DNA of 64,000 nt from Catenulispora sp. GP43 (GCF_041260665.1 NZ_JBGCCT010000025.1:108465-172464), one strand, 5' to 3'. Numbered from the stretch's first letter, positions 1 to 9,575 are shown. The notes: generated from the sequence alone by a model not told the origin. Numbers and translations are program-made.

Positions 1-192
1 CACCTCGCCGCCCAGGTACCCGGCCTGGTCCACCCGGACCAGCCCGGGGGTCCGCGCACCCTGGACAAGCGCCGCCTGCGCGCTCTGCGACAGGACGGTG
101 GCGGCGCCGACGGTCAGTCCGGCCAGACCGACGGCGGTGAGCGCGGCGACCGTCTTGCGGCGGCGGACGCGCGGTCGTGCCCTGGAAACCAT
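1..192 (-). CDS. N-terminal part of a secreted GH9-like glycoside hydrolase (cut by window edge)
   Basis: Only the first 64 codons are inside the window. They encode a twin-Arg/Lys-rich n-region, a hydrophobic alanine-rich segment and an Ala-x-Ala-like cleavage region, so an exported protein. Just after the signal the chain reads VRVDQAGYLGGE, which resembles the first strand of the Ig-like domain that precedes the catalytic domain of family 9 cellulases (CelD_N type). The ATG is preceded by a GGAGGGG ribosome site. The catalytic domain lies outside the window, so the family call rests on about a dozen residues. Another secreted enzyme with the same Ig-like module is possible. Confidence 0.55.
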   Translation of the reverse strand, partial: MVSRARPRVRRRKTVAALTAVGLAGLTVGAATVLSQSAQAALVQGARTPGLVRVDQAGYLGGEV

Positions 193-209
193 GGGGGTGC
201 CCCTCCTTG

Positions 210-228
210 GTTAGGAAAGCTTCCTAAC
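210..228. promoter_or_regulatory. Inverted repeat upstream of the GH9-like gene, probable operator
   Basis: GTTAGGAA and TTCCTAAC form perfect 8-base arms around AGC. The repeat ends about 18 bases before the start codon and just upstream of the ribosome site, where a repressor would block transcription. From memory, similar palindromes occur before secreted glycoside hydrolase genes of actinomycetes; the cognate regulator is not in the window. Confidence 0.5.
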
Positions 229-349
229 TAGATGTTTCGGAGAACCTACTCAGGGCGCTGCATGCCGTCAAGGGACTCATCACCCCGGAATAGTCGGCGC
301 CGCCAAGCTACGGTTATCGCGAAGCCTGTGACGAATTGTGGGGGTGGAC

Positions 350-823
350 ATGGGCGACTACACGGCTGCCCGGAACCGGGCCGGCTTGGCACTGATCCTG
401 AGCGCGCTGATGCTCTTCGTGGCGGCGTGCCAATCGACAGCGGATTCGAGCTCGTCCTCGGGATCCTCCGGCGGCACCACGGTCGTGGTCTCGTCGGCGC
501 CGACGACCGGCGAGGCGCAGAAGATCTGCGGGGTCCCGCCGTGCGTGCGCTTCATCTCCCGCGGGGACACCAAGACCCTGTCCACCACGATCGCCGACCA
601 TCCGATCCTGAGCACCGTGGCGCTGCACGCGGCCGTGACCGTCCTGTGCGGCGGGATCCTGTGCCTGCTCGGGGAGGGCGTGAGCCTGGACTACGTGGCG
701 CACGCGGCCAAGGACGCGGCGAACCAGCACGCGTGCGTCCGGGTGAACATCTTGTCGGACGACGACAAGTGGAAGCTGGTCAGCCTCACCACCTCGAACC
801 AGAGCCCGTACTGCACGGACTAG
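350..823 (+). CDS. Small lipoprotein of unknown function
   Basis: About 157 residues. The N-terminus has a hydrophobic stretch ending in a lipobox (FVAAC), then a Ser/Gly-rich linker, so it is predicted to be lipid-anchored on the outer face of the membrane. The rest contains several cysteines (CGVPPC, CGGILCLLG and others) that could form disulfides outside the cell. ATG at 350 is chosen over the GTG codons at 338 and 344 because a GGGGG ribosome site lies 5 bases before it. I do not recognise a family. The stop codon lies inside a 10-base tandem repeat. Confidence 0.6.
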   Translation: MGDYTAARNRAGLALILSALMLFVAACQSTADSSSSSGSSGGTTVVVSSAPTTGEAQKICGVPPCVRFISRGDTKTLSTTIADHPILSTVALHAAVTVLCGGILCLLGEGVSLDYVAHAAKDAANQHACVRVNILSDDDKWKLVSLTTSNQSPYCTD

Positions 824-850
824 CACGGACTAGCACCGACTAGCACGGAC
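811..850. repeat. Four-copy 10-base tandem repeat across the lipoprotein stop codon
   Basis: Four consecutive near-identical decamers (consensus TAGCACGGAC, first copy CTGCACGGAC). The TAG of the lipoprotein gene is in the second copy. The last copy runs into CGGACTGACAGTCCG (846-860), a short hairpin with arms CGGACT/AGTCCG about 20 bases before the epoxide hydrolase start. Confidence 0.75.
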
Positions 851-878
851 TGACAGTCCGGCTTCCTATCATGGGGCG

Positions 879-2021
879 ATGCGCGTTGATCCGTTCACCG
901 TCTCCGTGCCGGACGAGGTCCTGACCGACCTGCGCGAGCGGATCGGGCGGACCCGCTGGCCGGAGGCGGCGCCCGGGGCGGCCTGGAGCCAGGGCGTCGA
1001 GGTGGGCTATCTGCGCGAGCTGCTGGCCTATTGGGCCGACGGCTACGACTGGCGCGCCGCCGAGCGGGAGCTCAACCGATATCAGCATCAGATGGCTGAG
1101 ATCGACGGGACACGGATCCACTTCGTCCACCATCGCGGGCCCGAAAGCGGCGGCGACGGCGACCGCGAGCGGATCCCGCTGATCCTGACGCACGGCTGGC
1201 CGAGCACCTTCGCCGAGATGCTGGGGCTGGTGGACCGGCTCGGCGACCGGTTCGATCTGGTGGTGCCCTCGCTGCCGGGCTATGTGTTCTCGCAGCGTCC
1301 GGCGCAGGTTGGTGTGGACCGGCGGTACGTGGCGGGGATGTGGCACCGGCTCATGCGGGGGCTCGGGTATGAGCGGTACGGCGCGTGCGGCGGCGACTTC
1401 GGGGCCGGCGTGGCCACGCACATGGCGCTGCTGGAGCCCGAGCGCGTGATCGGGATCCACCTGAGCACGCCGGAGATGGAGCCGTACACCGGCCCCGGCA
1501 CCCCGCCGCTGACGGACGAGGAGCGAGCGTACCTCGCGCATGTGGAGCGCTGGGAGCAGACCGAGCGCGGCTACAGCGCCGTACAGTCCACGCGCCCGCA
1601 GACGCTCGGCTACGGGCTGAACGACTCCCCCGCGGGCCTGGCGGCATGGGTGCTGGACAAGTGGCGCTCCTGGTCGGACAGCGGCGGCGACCTGGACGGC
1701 ACGTTCGGACGCGACAGCCTGCTGACGATGCTGACGCTGTGGTGGGCGACGGACTCCATCACCGGCTCGATGCGCGACTACTACGACGACCGCTGGCACG
1801 GCAGCCCGATCGGCCCCGGCGACCGGGTGCGGGTACCGACGGCGATGGCGGTGTTCGCGAACGAGTTCGTACCCGAAGGACAGGTGCCGCGCTCCTGGTA
1901 CGAACGGCTGTACCAGGTGCGGCGGTGGACGGTGTTCGCGCGCGGCGGGCACTTCGCGGCGATGGAGCAGCCCGGGCTGCTGGCCGGGGACATCGGGGAG
2001 TTCTTCGAAAGCCTTCGGTAG
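879..2021 (+). CDS. Epoxide hydrolase (EHN-type alpha/beta hydrolase)
   Basis: 380 residues, the usual length of microsomal-type epoxide hydrolases. Residues 1-105 match the EHN N-terminal domain (RVDPFTVSVP start, then a helical WxxxAERELN segment). The alpha/beta hydrolase fold follows, with the oxyanion motif HGWP at about H105, the nucleophile Asp173 in GGDFGA and the catalytic His358 in GGHF. Nucleophilic Asp rather than Ser separates it from esterases. It would open epoxides to vicinal diols in the cytoplasm; there is no signal peptide. GGGGCG precedes the ATG. Its physiological substrate is not evident from neighbours. Confidence 0.88.
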   Translation: MRVDPFTVSVPDEVLTDLRERIGRTRWPEAAPGAAWSQGVEVGYLRELLAYWADGYDWRAAERELNRYQHQMAEIDGTRIHFVHHRGPESGGDGDRERIPLILTHGWPSTFAEMLGLVDRLGDRFDLVVPSLPGYVFSQRPAQVGVDRRYVAGMWHRLMRGLGYERYGACGGDFGAGVATHMALLEPERVIGIHLSTPEMEPYTGPGTPPLTDEERAYLAHVERWEQTERGYSAVQSTRPQTLGYGLNDSPAGLAAWVLDKWRSWSDSGGDLDGTFGRDSLLTMLTLWWATDSITGSMRDYYDDRWHGSPIGPGDRVRVPTAMAVFANEFVPEGQVPRSWYERLYQVRRWTVFARGGHFAAMEQPGLLAGDIGEFFESLR

Positions 2022-2051
2022 GAGATCGATAGGAGATCAGGCAGCTGCGGA

Positions 2052-2945
2052 TCAGGCCCCCGCGGCAGCCAGCGCCTGAGTGAACGACGCCGCGACGTCG
2101 CCGGAGCTCGGCACCTTCCACTGCGTCCCGTTGACGAACACACTCGGGACGCCGACCAGCTTGCCCGAGCCGAACTCGGCGGCGTAGGTGCTCTCGATGG
2201 AACCGGCGTACGGCTGCGCCCGCACGCAGTCCTCGAAGGTCGGGCTGTCCAGGCCGGAGACCGTCTTGGCGATGGTGATCAGCTCGTTGGGATCGGCGAA
2301 GGCGTCGTCGGTCTCGCTGGGCTGCGCGGCGAACAGAGCCTCGCGGTAAGGCTGGAACTTGAACGCCGGCAGGGCACAGCTGGCGGCGTTGCCGGCGGCC
2401 AGCGAACCCTTGCCGCCGGCGGAGTGGTCGATCAGGTCGATCGCGTGGAACTCGACCTTGATGCTGCCGGCGGCGAGCTTGGTGTTGAGCACCGGCTGGA
2501 TCTGGTCGTGCACCGTCTTGCAGATCGGGCAGCGGTAGTCCTCATAGATGACAACCCGGACCGTGCCCACGCCGATCACCACAGTCGCGTCCTTCCCCGC
2601 GACAGCGCCGGGCGCGGAAGTCGAGGAGCCCGACGACGGCGCGGCGGAGGTGTGGGACGTGGAAGCGGTCTTGGCCGTGGTGGGAGCTCCGGAATGTGAT
2701 CCGGTGGGCACCGCGCCGGAGGTCCCACCGCTTCCGGAGCCTGCTCCGGAGTTCATCGCGGCACCGTCTCCCGGTCCCGCCGCGGGATCGGTCCCCACCA
2801 CGGTGTCGCTTCCGCTTCTGGATTCGGTGGCCGCCCCGGCCCCGGTCGGCGTGCCGCCACCGGCTGCGGAATTCGTCGTGCCCTGCGACGCGCAACCTGT
2901 CATCAGCGCGGCGGACAGTATCAGTACGGTTAGTTTCCCCCTCAT
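2052..2945 (-). CDS. DsbA-like thioredoxin-fold lipoprotein
   Basis: 297 residues from the ATG at 2945; the frame stays open further upstream but lacks signal-peptide character there. MRGKLTVLILSAALMTGC is a lipoprotein signal with lipobox LMTGC. A Gly/Ser/Thr linker of roughly 100 residues follows, then a thioredoxin-4/DsbA-like domain with active-site CPIC at C139-C142 (context EDYRCPICK) and the cis-Pro region GVPSVFVNG near the C-terminus. It probably acts as an extracytoplasmic thiol-disulfide oxidoreductase on the outer membrane surface. It is convergent with the epoxide hydrolase, with a 30-base gap. Confidence 0.85.
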   Translation of the reverse strand: MRGKLTVLILSAALMTGCASQGTTNSAAGGGTPTGAGAATESRSGSDTVVGTDPAAGPGDGAAMNSGAGSGSGGTSGAVPTGSHSGAPTTAKTASTSHTSAAPSSGSSTSAPGAVAGKDATVVIGVGTVRVVIYEDYRCPICKTVHDQIQPVLNTKLAAGSIKVEFHAIDLIDHSAGGKGSLAAGNAASCALPAFKFQPYREALFAAQPSETDDAFADPNELITIAKTVSGLDSPTFEDCVRAQPYAGSIESTYAAEFGSGKLVGVPSVFVNGTQWKVPSSGDVAASFTQALAAAGA

Positions 2946-3006
2946 GGCAAGCCATGCTAGAGGGTGGCCAGGACGGCTTGGCCAAAGGCCTGATCTCCTT
3001 GCGAGG

Positions 3007-3588
3007 TCACCCGCACTGCGCCGGCGAGCAATACCCGGGCGCGGAATCCGGCGTCGCGGCATGGGCCGTGCCGGACACCGCCCCACGGACCCGCTCCAAA
3101 GATCCTGCTGCGTCGATCAGCAGCCGCTGGGCGATGTCGTAGAAGGCCGGGTCCTGAAGGTGCGCCTTGCGGCGGAACATGGTGGACGCCGGAGCAGGAG
3201 GATCAGATGCCAGCTGGTGCGCCATGCCGAGAAGCAGATGCCCGGTACAGACGAACTCGTCCTGCCGGATCCTGCTCAAGGCTTTCGCCGCGGCCACAAC
3301 TTTCCGGTGGGTCGGCGTCGCCGGGATCCGCTCGTCCGGAGCCGGCCCGCGCTCGCCGAGCGCCCTAACGACATCCGGACATATCCGCTCGCAGGTCAGT
3401 CCGATCGCCCGCAGCGCGCGCAGGGAATGATGGTCGTGCTCGCATCGCTTCTGGTGGACCAACGCCATCAGCAGGTGCGCCGTGCCCACGTGCGGATGCC
3501 CGAGGGCCCTCGCCCCCCGCTGTGCGTCGACCACTGCGCGCTTCGCGTGCGAGGTGAACGAGGCGAATATTTCGGATGTCTCGGACAT
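3007..3588 (-). CDS. Orphan Clp N-terminal-domain protein
   Basis: 193 residues. Two Clp-N type repeats are visible: the first around GHPHVGTAHLLMAL, the second around CTGHLLLGMAHQ. These helical repeats bind substrates or adaptors in ClpA/ClpC, but no AAA+ ATPase module follows. Stand-alone Clp-N proteins are common in actinomycetes and may act as adaptors or decoys; the function here is unknown. The start at 3588 (MSETSEIF) fits the domain boundary. The same frame stays open far upstream, antisense-like through the dehydrogenase gene, and is not coding there. A hairpin at 3624-3661 separates it from the operon upstream. Confidence 0.75.
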   Translation of the reverse strand: MSETSEIFASFTSHAKRAVVDAQRGARALGHPHVGTAHLLMALVHQKRCEHDHHSLRALRAIGLTCERICPDVVRALGERGPAPDERIPATPTHRKVVAAAKALSRIRQDEFVCTGHLLLGMAHQLASDPPAPASTMFRRKAHLQDPAFYDIAQRLLIDAAGSLERVRGAVSGTAHAATPDSAPGYCSPAQCG

Positions 3589-3623
3589 TGTGCTGAACCC
3601 TTGCCAGGAACGATACGCCGGAC

Positions 3624-3661
3624 GGCGCCGGGCGATCCTGTCACGGATCCGCCCCGGCGCC
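3624..3661 (-). terminator. Hairpin after the beta-oxidation operon
   Basis: Arms GGCGCCGGGCGATCC (3624-3638) and GGATCCGCCCCGGCGCC (3645-3661) pair with one bulge around a 6-base loop, between the last gene of the operon and the Clp-N gene. There is no U-tract, as is usual in GC-rich actinomycetes. Confidence 0.5.
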
Positions 3662-3686
3662 GCCACCGGCCCTGCGAACGCGCGGG

Positions 3687-5840
3687 CTACTCGATCCGCT
3701 CCCCGCGCTCCGCCTTCTCGATCAGCGACCGCGGGACGGCGAAGCGCTCGCCGTACTTCTCGTGCAGCTCCTTGGCGCGCGCCACGAAGCCCGTGACGCC
3801 GCCGTCGTAGCCGTTGATGTACTGGATCACGCCGCCGGTCCAGGCCGGGAAGCCGATGCCGAGGATGGAGCCGACGTTGGCCTCGGCGACCGAGCGCAGG
3901 ACGCCCTCGTCCAGGCAGCGGACGCTGTCCAGGGCCTCGGCGAACAGCATGCGCTCCTGCATGTCCTGGAACGGGATGTCCAGGTGCGGCGGGAAGGCAT
4001 CGCGCAGGCCCGGCCACAGGCCGGTGCGCTTGCCGTCCACGTACTCGTAGAAGCCCGCGCCGGCGGAGCGGCCGCCGCGGCCGAACTCGTCGACCATGCG
4101 GTTGATGACGGCCTCCGAGCCGTGCTCGACCCACTCCTTGCCGGCGGCGGCGCGCGCCTCGTTGCGGATCTTCTGCGGCAGGGTCAGGGTGAGCTCGTCC
4201 ATCAGCTGCAGCGGCGGGGCCGGGTAGCCGGCCTGGGAGCCGGCCTGCTCGATGGAGGCCGGGCGCAAGCCCTCGTTCACCATCGCCATGGCCTCGTCCA
4301 GGAAGCGGCCGATGACGCGGGAGGTGAAGAAGCCGCGGCTGTCGTTGACGATGATCGGAGTCTTCTTGATCTGGCGGGCCAGGTCGAAGGCCTTGGCGAT
4401 GGCCGCGTCGGAGGTCTGCTCGCCGACGATGATCTCCAGCAGCGGCATCTTGTCCACCGGGGAGAAGAAGTGCAGGCCGATGAAGTCCGCCGGGCGGTTG
4501 ACGGCATGGGCCAGGCCGGTGATCGGCAGCGTGGAGGTGTTGGAGCCCAGCAGTGCGTCGGGGGCGACGACGTCCTGGATCTCCCCGAACACCTTCGTCT
4601 TCAGCTCCGGCGATTCGAAGACGGCCTCGATGACCAGGTCGGCGCCGGCCGCGTCGGAGGCGTCGGCGGTCGGATGGATGCGGGCCAGGACGGCGTCGGC
4701 GGCCTCGCGGGTCATCTTCCCGCGCGACACCGCCTTGTCCAGGATCCCGGCCGAGTACGCCTTGCCCTTCTCGGCGGCCTCGACGCTGACGTCCTTCAGC
4801 ACGACCTCGATTCCGGCACGCGCGCAGACATAGGCGATCCCGGCGCCCATCATGCCCGCGCCGAGCACCGCGACCTTGGTGGCCTGCCACGGCTCGAAAC
4901 CGGCCGGACGCGAGGCGCCGTTGGTCACCTTCTGCATGTCGAAGAAGAACGCCTGCGTCATGTTCTTCGCGACCTGACCGGTCACCAGCTCGACGAAGTA
5001 CCGCGCCTCGACGATCAGCGCGTTGTCGAAGTCCAGGCGCGCGCCCTCGACGGCCGCCGCCAGGATGTTGCGCGGCGCCGGGTAGTTGGCGCCCTTAAGC
5101 TGCTTGCGCAGGTTGGCCGGGAACGCTGGCAGGTTCGCGGCGAACTTCGGGTTCTTCGGGTCACCACCGGGGATCTTGTAGCCCGGCACATCCCACGGCT
5201 GCTTGGCCTCGGGGTTGGCCAGTACCCACGCCTTAGCGGCAGCCAGCATCTCCTCGGGCGTGGCCACGACCTCGTGCACCAGACCGTTGTCCAGTGCCGC
5301 CTTGGGCTTGTAGCGCTGGCCCTGAAGCAGGACCTTGAGAAGCGCGTCGGTGATACCCAGCAGGCGCACCGAACGCACCACTCCCCCGGCGCCAGGCAGC
5401 AGGCCCAGCGTCACCTCGGGGAAGCCGATCTCAGAACCCTTAGCGTCCAGGGCGACCCGGTGGTGACACGACAGCGCGATCTCCAGCCCGCCGCCAAGCG
5501 CCGCACCATTGATCGCCGCAGCCACCGGACGGCCCAGAGTTTCCAGGCGCCGCAGCTGCGCCTTGATCAGCATGTTGCGCGCCATGATGTCGGCGGCGTC
5601 CTCGGGACGGGCCTGGATCAGTTCATTGAGATCGCCGCCGGCGAAGAAGGTCTTCTTGGCACTGGTGACCACAACCCCGGCGATCTCATCCTTCTCGGCC
5701 TCCAGCCGGTCCAGGACCGGACCGAGGGCCTCGATGAAGGCGCGGTTCATGGTGTTGGCGGACTGGCCAGGCGCGTCCATGGTCAACGTGACCACGCCGT
5801 CGGCGTCCTTGTCCCAGCCGATGTGGTTCTGCTCGCTCAT
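3687..5840 (-). CDS. fadB: Fatty-acid oxidation alpha subunit: enoyl-CoA hydratase / 3-hydroxyacyl-CoA dehydrogenase
   Basis: 717 residues, the usual FadB/FadJ size. Residues 1-190 are a crotonase domain (ANTMNRAF start, GGDLNELIQ, then the oxyanion segment [13 protein letters not shown]). From about residue 330 an NAD-binding Rossmann domain begins with [14 protein letters not shown], followed by the 3-hydroxyacyl-CoA dehydrogenase motif GLHFFSP with its catalytic His and the C-terminal dimerisation repeats. It catalyses hydration of trans-2-enoyl-CoA and oxidation of 3-hydroxyacyl-CoA. It lies 17 bases after the thiolase stop, so the two should form the alpha/beta complex. ATG 5840 is preceded by a GAGG ribosome site. 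Confidence 0.93.
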   Translation of the reverse strand: MSEQNHIGWDKDADGVVTLTMDAPGQSANTMNRAFIEALGPVLDRLEAEKDEIAGVVVTSAKKTFFAGGDLNELIQARPEDAADIMARNMLIKAQLRRLETLGRPVAAAINGAALGGGLEIALSCHHRVALDAKGSEIGFPEVTLGLLPGAGGVVRSVRLLGITDALLKVLLQGQRYKPKAALDNGLVHEVVATPEEMLAAAKAWVLANPEAKQPWDVPGYKIPGGDPKNPKFAANLPAFPANLRKQLKGANYPAPRNILAAAVEGARLDFDNALIVEARYFVELVTGQVAKNMTQAFFFDMQKVTNGASRPAGFEPWQATKVAVLGAGMMGAGIAYVCARAGIEVVLKDVSVEAAEKGKAYSAGILDKAVSRGKMTREAADAVLARIHPTADASDAAGADLVIEAVFESPELKTKVFGEIQDVVAPDALLGSNTSTLPITGLAHAVNRPADFIGLHFFSPVDKMPLLEIIVGEQTSDAAIAKAFDLARQIKKTPIIVNDSRGFFTSRVIGRFLDEAMAMVNEGLRPASIEQAGSQAGYPAPPLQLMDELTLTLPQKIRNEARAAAGKEWVEHGSEAVINRMVDEFGRGGRSAGAGFYEYVDGKRTGLWPGLRDAFPPHLDIPFQDMQERMLFAEALDSVRCLDEGVLRSVAEANVGSILGIGFPAWTGGVIQYINGYDGGVTGFVARAKELHEKYGERFAVPRSLIEKAERGERIE

Positions 5841-5857
5841 ATTCCTCGTACCCGCCC

Positions 5858-7075
5858 TCAGACCCGCTCGACAATGGTGGCAATGCCCATACCGCCGCCC
5901 ACGCACAACGTGACCAGGCCCCGGCGCAGATCCCGCCGCTCCAACTCATCCACGATCGTGCCGATCAGCATCGCGCCGGTGGCGCCCAGCGGGTGGCCCA
6001 TGGCGATCGCGCCGCCGTTGACGTTGACCTTCTCCAGCGGGAGGTTCTCCATGTCGCGGACGTACCGCAGCACCACACCGGCGAACGCCTCGTTGATCTC
6101 GACCAGGTCGATGTCCTCGATGCCCAGGCCCGCCTTGGCCAGCGCCTTCTTCGAGGCCGGCGCGGGGCCGGTGAGCATGATCGTGGAGTCGGCGCCGGAC
6201 ACCGCGGTGGCCAGGATCCGGGCCCGCGGCGTCAGGCCGGCGGCCTGCCCGGCCGCCTCGTTGCCGATCAGCACCAGGGCCGCGCCGTCGACGATGCCGG
6301 AGGAGTTGCCGGCGTGGTGGACGTGGTCGATCTTCTCGATCCAGTGGTACTTCTGCAGCGCGACGGCGTCGAAGCCGCCGAGGTCGCCGATCGCCTCGAA
6401 CGAGGGCTTGAGGCCGGACAGGGTCTGCACCGTGGTGCCGGGACGGATGAACTCGTCCTCGTCCAGGATCGTCAGGCCGTTGCGGTCCCGGACCGGGACC
6501 ACCGAGTTCTTGAAGTAGCCGGCGGCGCGCGCCGCGGCGGCCAGTTCCTGCGAGCGGACGGCGAACTCGTCGACGTCGGTGCGGGAGAAGCCCTCGATGG
6601 TGGCGATCAGGTCCGCGCCGATGCCCTGCGGGATGAAGGAGATGTCGTAGGCGGTCTCCGGGTCCTCGAACCAGGCGCCGCCGTCGGAGCCCATCGCCAC
6701 CCGGGACATCGACTCCACGCCGCCGGCGAGGATCAGGTCCTCACCCAGACCCGAGGCCACCTTCTGCGCAGCGGTGTTCACCGCCTCCAGCCCTGAAGCA
6801 CAGAACCGGTTGAGCTGGACCCCGGCTGTGGTGTCCGGCAGGCCCGCGGCCAGCGCCGAGACCTTGGCTATGTCCGAGCCCTGTTCGCCGATCGGGGACA
6901 CCACGCCGAGGATGACGTCCTCGATCAGCGCCGGGTCCAGGTTCGGGTGGCGGGCCGTCACCTCCTGGATCAGACCGACCATCAGCGAGATGGGCTTGAC
7001 GGTGTGCAGCGAGCCGTTCTGCTTGCCCCGGCCGCGCGGTGTCCGGATCGCGTCGTAGACGTACGCGTTCGACAT
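5858..7075 (-). CDS. fadA: Acetyl-CoA acyltransferase (thiolase)
   Basis: 405 residues. It carries the thiolase nucleophile Cys92 in NRFCASGLE, the NEAFAGV segment, the catalytic His in [14 protein letters not shown] and the C-terminal Cys in CVGGGMG. It cleaves 3-ketoacyl-CoA to acetyl-CoA and a shortened acyl-CoA, the last step of a beta-oxidation round. It sits 34 bases after the acyl-CoA dehydrogenase and 17 bases before fadB, consistent with one transcript. Chain-length range cannot be read from sequence; a biosynthetic thiolase is less likely in this context. Confidence 0.94.
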   Translation of the reverse strand: MSNAYVYDAIRTPRGRGKQNGSLHTVKPISLMVGLIQEVTARHPNLDPALIEDVILGVVSPIGEQGSDIAKVSALAAGLPDTTAGVQLNRFCASGLEAVNTAAQKVASGLGEDLILAGGVESMSRVAMGSDGGAWFEDPETAYDISFIPQGIGADLIATIEGFSRTDVDEFAVRSQELAAAARAAGYFKNSVVPVRDRNGLTILDEDEFIRPGTTVQTLSGLKPSFEAIGDLGGFDAVALQKYHWIEKIDHVHHAGNSSGIVDGAALVLIGNEAAGQAAGLTPRARILATAVSGADSTIMLTGPAPASKKALAKAGLGIEDIDLVEINEAFAGVVLRYVRDMENLPLEKVNVNGGAIAMGHPLGATGAMLIGTIVDELERRDLRRGLVTLCVGGGMGIATIVERV

Positions 7076-7109
7076 CGCAGTTCCTCTCTATCTCGTCCGG
7101 TCGCCTCCG

Positions 7110-8255
7110 CTACAGGGAGCGGGCGATCAGTTCCTTCATGATTTCGTTGGCGCCGCCGTAGATGCGCTGCACCCGGCCGTCGGCGAACAGCCGGGCGATC
7201 GGGTACTCGAGCATGTAGCCGTAACCGCCGTGCAGCTGCACACAGCGGTCCACGACCTCGGTCTGGCGGTCGGTGATCCAGTACTTGGCCATCGAGGCGG
7301 TGGCCGCGTCCAGGCCGCCGTCCAGGTGCTTGATGACGCAGTCGTCGAAGAACACCCGGGCCACGCGCGCGACGGTCGCGCACTCGGCCAGCTCGAAGCG
7401 GGTGTTCTGGAGCTTGAACAGCGGCTTGCCGAAGGCCTCGCGCTCCTTGGTGTAGGCCACGGTGTAGTCAACGGCGGCCTCCAGCATCGCCATTCCGATC
7501 GCCGCGACCAGCAGGCGCTCCTGCGGCAGTTGCAGCATGAGCTGGATGAAGCCTTGGCCCTCGACACCGCCGAGCAGGTTCTCGGCCGGGACGCGCAGGC
7601 CGTCGAAGAAGAGTTCGGCGGTGTCGGTGCTGTGCTGGCCGACCTTCTTCAGGACGCGGCCTCGGGCGAAGCCGGGGGTGTCGTCGCCGACCTCGGCGAC
7701 CAGCAGGGAGACGCCGTGCGCGCCCTGGGTGGTGTCGGTCTTGGCGACGATGATGATCAGACCGGCGTTGTAGCCGTTGGTGATGAAGGTCTTGGCGCCG
7801 CTGACGACGTACTCGTCGCCGTCGCGTACCGCTTTGGTGGCGACGTTCTGCAGGTCCGAGCCGGTGCCGGGCTCGGTCATGGCGATCGCGCCGATGAGCT
7901 CGCCGGAGGCCATGCGAGGCAGCCAGCGAAGCTTCTGCTCCTCGGTGGCGTACGCGTTGAGGTAGTGCGCGACGATGCCGGCGTGCACGGTGATCGCCAT
8001 GGCGCCGGCGCCGGAGCGCATCTGCGCCTCGGTGATGGCGACCTCGTGGGCGAAGGTGCCGCCCCCGCCGCCGTACTCCTCGGGGATCGAGGCGCACAGC
8101 AGCCCGAGCTTGCCGGCCGCCTGCCAGATGTCCCTGCTCGGGAACCCCTGCGCCGCGAACTCCTCCTCCCGGGGCAGCGCCTCGTTGGTGAAGAAAGCCG
8201 TCGCGAGCTCCCGCAACGCCTCCACATCCTCGCCCGCCCAGGCCGATCTGCTCAT
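7110..8255 (-). CDS. Acyl-CoA dehydrogenase
   Basis: About 381 residues. Typical features are the FAD/substrate motif AMTEPGTGSDLQ, a GAKTFITNG segment, a catalytic-base region in YGGANEIMKELIARS at the C-terminus, and the family hallmark QLHGGYGYMLEYP. It removes hydrogens from acyl-CoA to give trans-2-enoyl-CoA, feeding the hydratase downstream. ATG 8255 is chosen because GGAG lies 6 bases upstream; an in-frame ATG at 8267 is the alternative. It is preceded by 31 bases after the TetR-type regulator gene, so regulator and enzyme are probably co-transcribed. Confidence 0.92.
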   Translation of the reverse strand: MSRSAWAGEDVEALRELATAFFTNEALPREEEFAAQGFPSRDIWQAAGKLGLLCASIPEEYGGGGGTFAHEVAITEAQMRSGAGAMAITVHAGIVAHYLNAYATEEQKLRWLPRMASGELIGAIAMTEPGTGSDLQNVATKAVRDGDEYVVSGAKTFITNGYNAGLIIIVAKTDTTQGAHGVSLLVAEVGDDTPGFARGRVLKKVGQHSTDTAELFFDGLRVPAENLLGGVEGQGFIQLMLQLPQERLLVAAIGMAMLEAAVDYTVAYTKEREAFGKPLFKLQNTRFELAECATVARVARVFFDDCVIKHLDGGLDAATASMAKYWITDRQTEVVDRCVQLHGGYGYMLEYPIARLFADGRVQRIYGGANEIMKELIARSL

Positions 8256-8286
8256 GTGCGACTCCATGTCTGCCGAGGCCCACCGC

Positions 8287-9510
8287 CTAACGGCGATTAA
8301 CATCGCGCGCCCCGCGGGCCGGTGTCAAGAGCACCGCCAGCATCAGCGCGCGCAGCCGGCCGGCCAGCCCCGGGCGTTCCAGCAGGCGGCGGGTGCGGGC
8401 GGTGTCGTTGACGACGGCGAACGCGGCCAGGACGCGGATGCGGATCTCCGCGGGAGACGCTGAGGGATTCGCGGCGGCCAGGAGCGCGGACCAGTGAGCG
8501 GTGTAGGCGCGCTGGAAGCGGCGGGTCTCGGCGCGGTCGCGGTCGGGGAGGTTGTGGCCCTCGGTGAAGTAAGCGGCGACCAGGTCGCGGGAGGAAAGGA
8601 CGGTGGCGACGTAGCGGGTGGACAGGTCCGTGAGGGTGGTGAGCGGGGTGAGGGCTGCGGATGACGTGGCGGGGTCGGCCGCCGCATCACTGTCGGCCAG
8701 GTCCTGCCGCAACAACTCCCCGATCCGCTCCGTGATCGTGCGCAGCAACTCAGTCTTGCCGGCGAAGTGGCTGTAAACACTCGGCCCCGCGATCCCGGCG
8801 GCGGCGCCGATCTCGTCGAGCGTCACCTCGTGATACCCGCGGTCCCAGAACAGCCGGGCCGCGGCGGCGAGGATCTGCTCTTTCCGGTCCGCTGCCGCCG
8901 GCTCGTCGGGCCTGTTATCGCCGCCAACGCCGCCGAACTCCACCGACACCACATCCATCGCGATCCCGGCCAGCAGCTCCTCGAAGGCCGCCCGGGGCAG
9001 CCGGATCCGGTGGTCGGAGATGCTGCCCATCACGCTCAGCGCCGCCCACGCCACCAGCTCCGCGTCCGCCGGGTCCAGCTCCGGGCGCAGTTCGCGCAGC
9101 TCGGCGACCACCGCGTCGGTGGCCTCGCCCATGCGCTTGGCCAGGTCGGCCGCGTCCTCGGGGGCCAGGTGGCGGTACTCGCGGCGCCACATCACGCCGA
9201 AGGCGGGCCGGCGGATCACGAAGGATGCCAGGTCGCGGTAGGTCCGGCGGAGCCGCTCGGCCGGGTCGGACATGCCGGCCAGGTCGGCGGCCAGGACGGC
9301 GGCCATCTCGTCGAAGCCGGAGCGCACCACCTCGGCCAGGATGGCCTGCTTGCCGGGGAAGTGGCGGTAGATGGCCGGTCCGGACAGGCCCGCGGCGGCG
9401 GCGATGTCGCCGACGGTCACGTTGTGGTAGCCGTCGCGGGCGAACAGGCCGGCGGCGATCGCCGTCAGCTGGTCACGGCGCGCGCTGGTCCGCGGGGTCC
9501 GGGTCGTCAT
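8287..9510 (-). CDS. Tandem TetR-family regulator with two DNA-binding domains
   Basis: 407 residues, about twice a normal TetR protein. A first TetR helix-turn-helix at about residues 10-70 (DQLTAIAAGLFARDGYHNVT, then GPAIYRHFPGKQAIL) is followed by a helical ligand domain. A second complete unit starts near residue 210 (KEQILAAAARLFWDRGYHEV, then GPSVYSHFAGKTELL). Such tandem TetR proteins are known in actinomycetes and often sit with acyl-CoA genes. As first gene of the beta-oxidation operon it is probably an acyl-CoA-responsive autorepressor. The reading frame has no internal start with a good ribosome site that would split it. Confidence 0.88.
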   Translation of the reverse strand: MTTRTPRTSARRDQLTAIAAGLFARDGYHNVTVGDIAAAAGLSGPAIYRHFPGKQAILAEVVRSGFDEMAAVLAADLAGMSDPAERLRRTYRDLASFVIRRPAFGVMWRREYRHLAPEDAADLAKRMGEATDAVVAELRELRPELDPADAELVAWAALSVMGSISDHRIRLPRAAFEELLAGIAMDVVSVEFGGVGGDNRPDEPAAADRKEQILAAAARLFWDRGYHEVTLDEIGAAAGIAGPSVYSHFAGKTELLRTITERIGELLRQDLADSDAAADPATSSAALTPLTTLTDLSTRYVATVLSSRDLVAAYFTEGHNLPDRDRAETRRFQRAYTAHWSALLAAANPSASPAEIRIRVLAAFAVVNDTARTRRLLERPGLAGRLRALMLAVLLTPARGARDVNRR

Positions 9511-9575
9511 GGAAGTCAGCTTGATCCCGCGCCGCCGCCGCTGACAAGGCCGCGGCCGGGCGGTGCTCCGGCCCG

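Noticed and set aside
3762..6518. A 918-codon plus-strand open frame across fadB and the thiolase gene
   Set aside because: Antisense shadow; composition driven by codon third positions, and both minus-strand genes have complete catalytic motifs.
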